Shown piece by piece: positions 56,665 through 64,000 of a stretch of DNA of 64,000 bases (the first letter of the stretch is position 1; the number at the start of each line of letters is the position of its first letter). Position numbers and translations under genes: made by a program. The notes beneath the pieces are model-generated. The model did not search any database. It was not told where the DNA came from and saw only the letters and a program-made list of their open reading frames with translations. The stretch comes from Sarocladium kiliense (lineage: Eukaryota; Ascomycota; Sordariomycetes; Hypocreales; Sarocladiaceae), in the NCBI GenBank assembly GCA_030734395.1, contig JAUZTG010000044.1, forward strand, positions 992,001-1,056,000, given 5' to 3'.

Positions 56665-59299
56665 ATGGCCTCATTGGAAAAACGATCGCAATATGCAGCT
56701 TATGCCGAGCCCTCTGTCTCCGCTGGACGCGAAGGTCCCCACGTTTTGACGCCATCCCCTTCGACTCGCAGCGGCGGTAGCGGTGAGAACCTAGCACCGG
56801 CCTCGAAAAGGCGTCGCATCAACTTCGCCTGTGAATACTGTCGCTCGCGGAAGACTCGATGCGATGAAGGCCACCCGTCATGTTATGCTTGCTCAGCCGC
56901 TGGCATTGAGTGCGTCACTAAGAATCGTCGCCAGCCATGGGTTGACGTTCGTCGCCATGAAGCTGGCAGGGTTCCCGAAAGCAGTCGAACGGGAGGAGCG
57001 CAGAAGCAAGGCACGACTGGTCCTGATTTGAGCCTAGGAGACTCGACAGCATCACTGGCAGCACCGAGTCGGAGACATGAAGAAGTTGTGATCTCTCCGC
57101 GACGGCGGCGACGGCAAGAGCATCGAACGAGCGAGGCAATCGATGTTGGGGAAAGCATTACCCGAACTTCTAATGAAAGATCATCGCGAGGTCAGCCTTT
57201 TGTCTTAGCCGCAGATGCTCCCGTTACGCATAGCAGGCATGCCACACAAGATGACGATGACAGACCTGAACTCAATACTCGTCTACCCATTGTCCAGATT
57301 GATTCTGGTAACACACCTCTTGAGTTGATGACTAGCTGGTTGGACCTTGCCCGCTACCGTCTTCAAATCCCACGTTCGGGCCATGAACCAGCGAATCAGC
57401 CCACCAGAGCTCTGTCAAGCGACTGCACGAGGTCATACGGTGATTCAGTTTTACCAAACTCTCTTGGAACCTGGAAGCTTCCAGAACAGAGAACAGCGCA
57501 AGCTTTGCTTGAACAGTTTCTTGATGGTCCAAACGTCTTGTTCCCTCTCCTACAGCCAGACAAAATAAGGCGTGCAGTTAAGACTGCATCCCTTAACGGA
57601 ACCAACTCTCTGGCAAAGGGCAGCGGGCTCTCAGTGCTGATGCAGGTTTATCTTGTTATGGTATTGGGCTACGCATCAAAACCAGGTCAAAAGGTTGACT
57701 TTGATGCCGAAGGATGTTTGAAGTATTCCGAGAGCCTTCTCGGCCTCATTCTGCAGCAGAGCAAAATCGAGGCCCTTCAGGCTGTGACGCTCTTGTCTAT
57801 GGCGTCACGGTGTTACGACAACTTGGCTGCAGCTGGACATACCATGAGCCTCGCGGTCTCGATGGGTGTAGCGTTGGGTTTGCCGAGATACTCGCCTCGT
57901 TTAGCGCCTGGAGAAGAGAGACGGACTACTTGGATGAGTGTATTTGCATTTGAGAAATTGCTTGCTTTCGAGCTTGGCAGATCGTCACTCATACCAGATG
58001 ACTACCCGGAAGTGTTGCCTGACTCACATTATCCAAAGCACCCAGAGCAGCAAACGAGAAATGATGAAGCAGCCGCAGAACCACGGAAACAGCCTCAAGC
58101 CACCTTCGAGGTTGTTTTGAGCCTGGCTAAACTGCTAGGGGACGTGGGCCGAGCTTGTGTTCAGGTCAGCAGAAAGGAGGATGACAGAAGCGATGAGACG
58201 ATGGCCGAGGTCATCAAAGAGAAAGTCCGGACGACAGGTCTCTCTTGTCTGAGGCTGACGGAGTGGGCATCGGAAACGTGTCCATCTCGTTACAAGTAAG
58301 TTTTAGGTGGTGTTGCACCTGTGCTCCTGGGCCTTTTTCGAGAAAATCCATGACAATCAGAAGACAAAGCTGATGGTCTGGGACGTGTACAGTCCGAATA
58401 CCGACATACTTTTTGATGACGAGCTACACCCTTTTACATCATTTATCACGATGCAATACCACTTAGCGTAAGTGAAAGACACTATACTATTTCTTCTCTC
58501 TACTCTTCTCAAAAGAATTTTCCTCAAACGCCGTCTAACGTTTTCCTTCACGGACAGCCTGATCCTTATAAGACGAAATAGTCTGCTCATTAGCGAGAAA
58601 GCTATACGCCTGGCTGTGGATGTCATTGCTAAGAACGAGCCTTGGGAATTCGCCGTTCGGAACGGCCAGAGCCTATGTGTCAATTCAGCGCGCAAGATTT
58701 TGCGACTTTTTCTCGACTGCTCAGAGCATGAGAATTATCCTGCTCTGCCGAGCCTTGCTGCTCCACTGCATGCCATGGGAGTTCTGGCCGTGTTCGTGGC
58801 AACCCGACCAGACTCGAGGATGGCAAGCATGGACCGCGAAATGCTGAAGGCTACGGCGGTGGCTATCAAGGACCAGCAAACCTCAAGTCGAGTTCAGAAG
58901 GAGCTTGATTTTGCTGTCAATAAGTTTGATGCGCTGGTCGGTGAGGCCGCTAGATCCCATGGCGACGCTGGCTTGAGGTCAGCGCAGCGATCACGAGCTC
59001 AGAGCCCAAGGTTGCCAACAGAATCCACAATGAGAGAGCAGGCATTGGGTTCCGCGGCTATATCAAAACACCGTGTTGCGGTAGATTCCAATGATTCTAC
59101 AGCGCAAGGGAATGGGGAGACTATTGAAGACAGCCCAGGTCAATGGATGGGCAGCTTGGAGAGAGATGACAACTTGGCCTACTCAGCATGGTGGGCGGAA
59201 GATGAGTCCCCAATGATCATGGATGAGTTTGGGTGGAATTGGGCCAATTTTTCACAGCTGTTAGATGGTCATGGTGATGAGCCGCAAATGTTAGTGTAG
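56665..59299 (+). CDS. Zn2Cys6 binuclear-cluster transcription factor with fungal_trans domain
   Basis: Three exons, 56665-58295, 58393-58467 and 58558-59299, give 815 residues. The DNA-binding cluster has six cysteines at 56, 59, 66, 73, 76 and 83 (C-x2-C-x6-C-x6-C-x2-C-x6-C), flanked by basic KRRRINFACEYC. A disordered Arg/Ser-rich linker with RRRRRRQ follows. The fungal-specific transcription factor domain spans about 280-680 (for example CYDNLAAAGHTMSLAVSMGVALGLPR). Exon 2 is 75 nt; intron 1 (97 nt, GTAAGT, CTGAT, TACAG) and intron 2 (90 nt, GTAAGT, CTAAC, ACAG) restore MQYHLALILIRRNSLLIS, the usual domain end. The acidic C-terminus, with aromatic residues, could be an activation region. 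It is the likely local regulator of the 50-63.5 kb block. Confidence 0.9.
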
Positions 59300-60126
59300 G
59301 ATATATTTCTAAGATTATTCACCTTGCATGTAACTTTTGTGACGACTTGTCATTGGCAGTGGGAAGAGTGCTTATCCTAGGCCATCACACGATTGCTATG
59401 AGATCTCATGTCTCGTGCCTCGTGCCTCATGCGCAGGTTTCTCTTGCCGAAGGTGGCTGCTGAATCCTCTCAACCAGAGAATTCCGTTGCAAGAAGCCCA
59501 GACCTAGTGAATCCCCTGATCACGAAACACAGAAGCAAGGTAGTTGGCGAGGTTTCGGCCTTCGGACTTCTGATCGACTCCATCGGGATGAGGGGGGGAC
59601 GAGCTCGAAGCGGCGTATTACATACCGACCAATGGGAACCTTGGCTGGAAATACAAGCGTAGCGTTGTAGATGGTAAATTCCGCTCGTCGGCTCGGGATC
59701 GTCCCCCACGTTCTAGCCCCGGATCATCGCACGCTCCAATCAAGGCTGCACGTCTCAGTCCAGCCGCATCGCGTACACGTTATGCAGAGCCCGTGTGGAT
59801 GGTGTACGGCCTCGGCATCTTCAGCCAGGTGCATCAGAAGACAAGGCGCCTCAGAGAAGGCGGAGTAGCACCCTTGGAGAACTCATTACCCCGTAAATGG
59901 GGTCGCGATTGGCCATGTTGAACTTCTCGGCAAGGGGGAGGGCCTGGGTTAGCGTATAATTCACACAGAATGTAAGGTGAAATGCATCGTCGAGACCGCA
60001 TCACCTACCTGTCTCATTCCACTGCCTCCTCCTTCTTTCGCTTCAATTTTGAATCACCTGTTCCATCATACCTCCAAGCTGGTACCTTGACGCCCACACC
60101 GCATACTCTCTTACCTTCATCCACAC
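59300..60126. other. Intergenic, promoter of the FAD monooxygenase
   Basis: About 830 bases between the regulator stop and the monooxygenase ATG. No gene is supported; the short frames overlap on both strands. Confidence 0.55.
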
Positions 60127-61347
60127 ATGGCGCAAGAAAAGAAGTTCGATGTCGGTGTTGCCGTCATTGGTGGAGGGCCCGCCGGCATGGCGATAGCACT
60201 TGGTTGCATCAAAGCCGGAATTGACGTCAAGGTGTTCGAGCGATACCCTTACGCGAGGCCAGCAGGAAACATCCTCAACCTGTGGCCTCCAGCCATACAC
60301 GCCCTGCAATGCATGGGCGTGAAGACCAGTGACCTCGGAGCTTGCTCAAATCCAACCACATTCCGGAATACTTCAGGGCATCTTCGAGCTACAGTGCGAC
60401 TGGCCGACGATATTGTGGAGAAGTACGACGGCGGCTTCCTTGGCCTCTTGCGGCCTGATCTCTACAAGAGGATGCTGTCAAGCATTCCTGAGGGCATCAT
60501 GGAGTTCAATAGGTCGGTGACAGCTTTCGAAGACACTGGTGACAGTGTTCGATTGACGCTGGCAGATGGCAACATCATCAAGGCAGCTGTTGTCATTGGT
60601 GCTGACGGCATTGATTCTTCTGTTCGCACCCACTTATGGGGCCAAAGTCCACGACGCGCCCATAACTTGCACGTCATTGGCGGCTTCACTTTCGATATCG
60701 CGGATGGTGTCATCCCTGGAGAATGCGTCCTTTCTCACGATATTCAATATCAGGGGACATATGGACCTTTGATGAGCCAAGGTCGCAAAGGCCTCCAATG
60801 GTGGTTCGTTGAGGCCTGGCCTGATGAGAAACCCGTGGAGGACAATCTCAAAGATCGCGCCCAAATGCTTGCGACGAAGTTTCCAGGACCCCTGAGTGAC
60901 TTGGTCCGCAGTACACGTCCTGAGGATGTTGTCATGTGGCCGATCCGAGACAGAGTTCCCCTCAAGAAGTGGTCCAAGGGTAGGATGAGTCTTGCTGGAG
61001 ATGCAGCTCATGCAACCTCGCCTTACGCCGCCTACGGTGCAGGCATGTCTATTTCGGACGGATACTTCATCGCGCAAAGTTTGTATAAGGTTGATCTCGC
61101 GGATACAAAGGCGGTCGCCGCGGCCCTCGAACGTTATGAAGCATGCCAGCTCGAACACACCACGCACATGGTCGAATCTGCGCATTTCATTGGCAAACTA
61201 TTCCACCACGTTCCTTTCCCGCTAAATTATCTCCGCAACTTTGTACTCGACTGGACGCCTTTGTTGCAGCGTCAAGTGGGCGACAAGAACCCGGATGAGA
61301 TTACTGGTCAGTTGCGAGTGATGGGCAAGAGTATTACTGAGGCTTGA
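60127..61347 (+). CDS. FAD-dependent aromatic-type monooxygenase (salicylate-hydroxylase-like)
   Basis: A single-exon 406-residue flavoprotein of the class A monooxygenases. The FAD/NADPH-binding signatures are complete. GGGPAG (15-20) is the dinucleotide fold, Asp160-Gly161 lies in the DG motif (VVIGADGIDSSVR), and Gly291-Asp292 in the GD motif (SLAGDAAHATSP) is followed by GAG. No signal peptide is seen and it is expected to be cytosolic. Relatives hydroxylate or epoxidise aromatic acids, polyketides and terpenoids using NAD(P)H and oxygen. The substrate cannot be told. It lies tail to tail with the ALDH-like gene and downstream of the Zn2Cys6 regulator. Confidence 0.93.
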   Translation: MAQEKKFDVGVAVIGGGPAGMAIALGCIKAGIDVKVFERYPYARPAGNILNLWPPAIHALQCMGVKTSDLGACSNPTTFRNTSGHLRATVRLADDIVEKYDGGFLGLLRPDLYKRMLSSIPEGIMEFNRSVTAFEDTGDSVRLTLADGNIIKAAVVIGADGIDSSVRTHLWGQSPRRAHNLHVIGGFTFDIADGVIPGECVLSHDIQYQGTYGPLMSQGRKGLQWWFVEAWPDEKPVEDNLKDRAQMLATKFPGPLSDLVRSTRPEDVVMWPIRDRVPLKKWSKGRMSLAGDAAHATSPYAAYGAGMSISDGYFIAQSLYKVDLADTKAVAAALERYEACQLEHTTHMVESAHFIGKLFHHVPFPLNYLRNFVLDWTPLLQRQVGDKNPDEITGQLRVMGKSITEA

Positions 61348-61803
61348 AGAAGTCCGCTTCCACCCATCAGCAGACAAATACACTAGTATAGCCATGTATC
61401 AAGCAGCCAAATTCATCTCTAGAAATTAATTGCGATTTGTGTTCTTCTCACAAAGCCTGGTTCTTGATGATCCTTTTGCTCTTCCTCTCCTGACCGCGGG
61501 ATTGTCTGGTCCTGGGTAGGCTATGTCGCAGTCTGGTTCGGATATCGACGAAGCACAAATACCCCAACGCGAGCCCAGTTCATACAGCGAGGTCTACTGA
61601 CTGTCCGCTTCTTAACATGTCCGAATGAGCGCGACATACTATTAGTTCACCTCCGAGGAATCTGAATATAGCCGGCACCCGCTTAGGTGACAGAGCAACA
61701 TCGGTCCATGTGAGAAAATTTCAAGCTTGACATAAAGATATGAGAAACTATTCGTATAATCCGCTATCAAAACTAAACTCCTCGCGTCCCCTTTTGTTGA
61801 AGT
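61348..61803. other. Convergent intergenic region
   Basis: About 455 bases between the stop codons of the monooxygenase and ALDH-like genes. No gene or repeat recognised. Confidence 0.55.
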
Positions 61804-63513
61804 CTACACACGCCGGAGAAACATTCCCTGAGGCAAGCCCATCCAATAGTAACAACAGACTCCCGTCACCGTAACAATCGTCGACAGCAGCATTACTCCT
61901 CCAGTGACGATACCTTGTTCAAAGAAGCCAATATCCGGTCGTGCATCAACACGCTTGAAGGGTGACATTTTCGAGGCGACCCTGGTGAGCGGTTCAAGCA
62001 GCTCTGGCTTGCCTAAGCTCAAGGCTTTCTCGAGCATGTTGTAGTCGCTGGGAGGATGGACGAATGACGCTTTGGTGAGTGAGAAGAGGAGCTCGTCATA
62101 GGGCTTGAAGGGATTCGAGTGCGCAGTCAACGTCTGCGGCGCCATTGGGTGGACTGAGTTCAAGATGTGAGATTAGTCGGCTGATAGCTGATCGACGTTC
62201 AGATCGATACGTACATAACAACTTTGCGGGGACATGGTTCACCAGACTCAATGGAGAGTTGATGAATTGGCAGATGTACTTTGCTGCCGCGGGTTGCGCG
62301 AATACATAGGCACATCCAAGCCTACCGCCCCTGCTCACACGCCTGTTAGCCCCATGGGAGTTGAAAGGTGCGGATTCGCAATGACTTACTTATTCGAAAT
62401 GTCGATAGCTGCATCGATACTTCTTACCGCATGAACTGCCAGCAGCGGCTCGTCGATCTTCTCACCAGATAGCAGCGAGCTTCTTGAGATCTGTTAGCAG
62501 GGATCATGTTGCCAAATATGGGTACTTACTGTTCTGCGATATCGACAATGACCCCTGTGGCACTCGAAGACACGATGTCGACATGTCGATCGTGCGCCAT
62601 CCGGTCTTGAAGTCGGCGACTTACAAGCGGTCGGTCAGATTGGCCGCGACTACCATCCTGAGGAGAGAGGCGAATCGCTTCCTCAACAACGGCAGCGAGA
62701 AAGCTTTTCTTGACCCATTCGTTCACGAAGACTAGATCTGGAGCATAGGGAGAGCGGCCCCGAAGGGCGAACCGCGCCCTGACCAGCTCCCGTGCTGCAA
62801 GCTTGAGATCTGCGTCACGCTCAACGATAGCAATCGTCCGGGTTGAAGGGTCAGAGACGATGTGAGTAGCCAATGGGGCCTCTGTAGAGCCATTTTGAAG
62901 AACGGTCAGATGGCGGTAGTTCAGTGTTTCGTCCGTGACTTGATCCCTCGTTGCCAGGAAAATGTCGTAGTCCAGGGCGTTGCTGATCAACTTCAAGACC
63001 AATGCTGGCGCCTCGAGCATGTCTTGTTCAACCTGTGTGAGATGGGCTTGTCAGAGTTCGCTCTCTAGTCACTACATAACACTTTCTGTCAAAGGGCGCA
63101 CGGTTCACGAGTCTCACCTTGACAATGATGCAGTTTCCTGCTGCTAAAGCCGGTACCAGCGCGGAAAGAAGGCTGAACAAGTATGCATGTCGAGCAGCTT
63201 CAACGACCACGATTCCCACAGGCTCTTTGCCGTCTGGAGCGTTGAGCTTGTTTGCGATTCTGTATTCTGCCTTCAGACTGGCTTCATGATCCAAGGCTTC
63301 GTAGGCGTCCCGAATGAGCTTGATGGAAAGCCAGTATTCTGCGGCAACCTCTGCTTTGGAGTGACCAGTGTCTTTGGTGACCGTCGCTTGAATCTCAGAG
63401 CTGTTCTGAGAAATCGCGTCATGCAGCTTTTGCAGTTGCGCCTTTCGAAAGATTGGATTCGACAGCCTGCCGTCCACAGCGGCTGACCTGATCACACTGA
63501 GTGATGCCGACAT
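61804..63513 (-). CDS. Aldehyde-dehydrogenase-fold protein lacking catalytic residues, C-terminal membrane anchor
   Basis: Five exons, 63513-63118, 63032-62530, 62482-62390, 62330-62215 and 62153-61804, give 485 residues. Introns (85, 47, 59 and 61 nt) have canonical donors and AG acceptors and keep frame. The fold is clearly ALDH: PVGIVVVEAARH, LVPALAAGNCIIVKV, ERDADLKLAA and the C-terminal INSPLSLVNHV all match family blocks. The catalytic triad is gone, however. The PWN asparagine position reads EAARHAY, the ELGGK glutamate block is absent (TIAIVERDAD), and the GQxC cysteine position reads GRSP. A hydrophobic segment near the C-terminus (about 450-472, GGVMLLSTIVTVTGVCCYYW) is probably a membrane anchor. 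It is probably a pseudoenzyme with a binding or scaffolding role. Confidence 0.85.
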
Positions 63514-64000
63514 GATTCCGTCTGTCTATTGCGAACTGGTACGCACTTGGCACTGGTTCTTGGCTTTGATGAGAAGGAGATGATGCCAGAGGTGACCAGA
63601 GATAGCGAGGAACCGGGTGAATATGGACCGAACGCAGCTCTTTCTTGATGGGCTGCTCGAGATACTCCCCAAGACGACTAGTAGGCCAGCTATTTGCTTT
63701 CGAACACGTGAAGATTGGAGAAACAAGGCACGCGTCTCGCCTTCACAACGCTTTTCGGGGTCCTCGTCAAGGGTCTCCGGCACTAACAAGTCGCGACTGG
63801 CCCGATGCATGAAGCCTGGCTTCTCCCCCGCAGTCCCGGCCATCGAGCGGGGCTACCCCAAACCTCCACATTCCCGAAAGAAAGGGGATGTGCCGGATGG
63901 GAAGCTGCGGCATTGTCAGCATGGAATCATGGACGGATCATATGGTGTCGGGATCTCGCGTCCGGACTGTGCGCGGCGTGAGTCGCCGTCTCCTTGATGC
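63514..64000. other. Upstream flank of the ALDH-like gene, window end
   Basis: About 490 bases containing the ALDH-like promoter. An open frame at 63617-63997 has no recognisable features. Nothing else is supported before the window ends. Confidence 0.5.

Overview
The window is nuclear DNA of a filamentous ascomycete (Pezizomycotina). The evidence is short spliceosomal introns of about 47-137 nt with GT donors, CTAAC/CTGAC branch points and AG acceptors; ATG starts in fungal context; and fungus-specific families (AA9 lytic polysaccharide monooxygenases with CBM1, WSC-domain wall protein, Zn2Cys6 regulator, LaeA-like methyltransferase, fungal type-1 rhodopsin). The class cannot be settled by eye. 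I support 22 protein genes plus one doubtful ORF. I find no tRNA, rRNA, CRISPR or intact transposon. All exon boundaries were worked out by hand from splice signals and reading-frame continuity.

Layout. 1-5.1 kb: two CBM1-tagged AA9 LPMO genes flanking a P-loop sulfotransferase-like gene; the second LPMO appears to use a GC-AG intron and carries an unusual second-sphere residue. 6.7-16.7 kb: housekeeping-type genes, namely a six-exon dynamin/SLIP-GC-like large GTPase, a coiled-coil protein, a Methyltransf_16 protein and a CMP/dCMP-type deaminase. 17.5-18.8 kb: a gp1-like conserved fungal protein, followed by about 9.7 kb with no convincing gene (18.8-28.5 kb). 28.5-35.4 kb: LaeA-like methyltransferase, short-chain dehydrogenase and a single-domain MetE-like protein, all on the minus strand.

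36.3-40.2 kb: a divergent pair made of a microbial rhodopsin with the full proton-pump residue set and a carotenoid cleavage oxygenase that could supply its retinal. This is the clearest functional module in the window. 42.5-47.4 kb: WSC-domain GPI-type protein, a 100-residue membrane protein and an ACS-family MFS transporter.

49.9-63.5 kb: a compact accessory block with CocE/NonD-type hydrolase, PhyH-type 2-oxoglutarate dioxygenase, DHA1-type MFS transporter, Zn2Cys6 regulator, FAD monooxygenase and a membrane-anchored aldehyde-dehydrogenase homologue lacking all three catalytic residues. Three of these lie in divergent or convergent pairs around the regulator, which looks like a catabolic or tailoring cluster without a backbone synthase.
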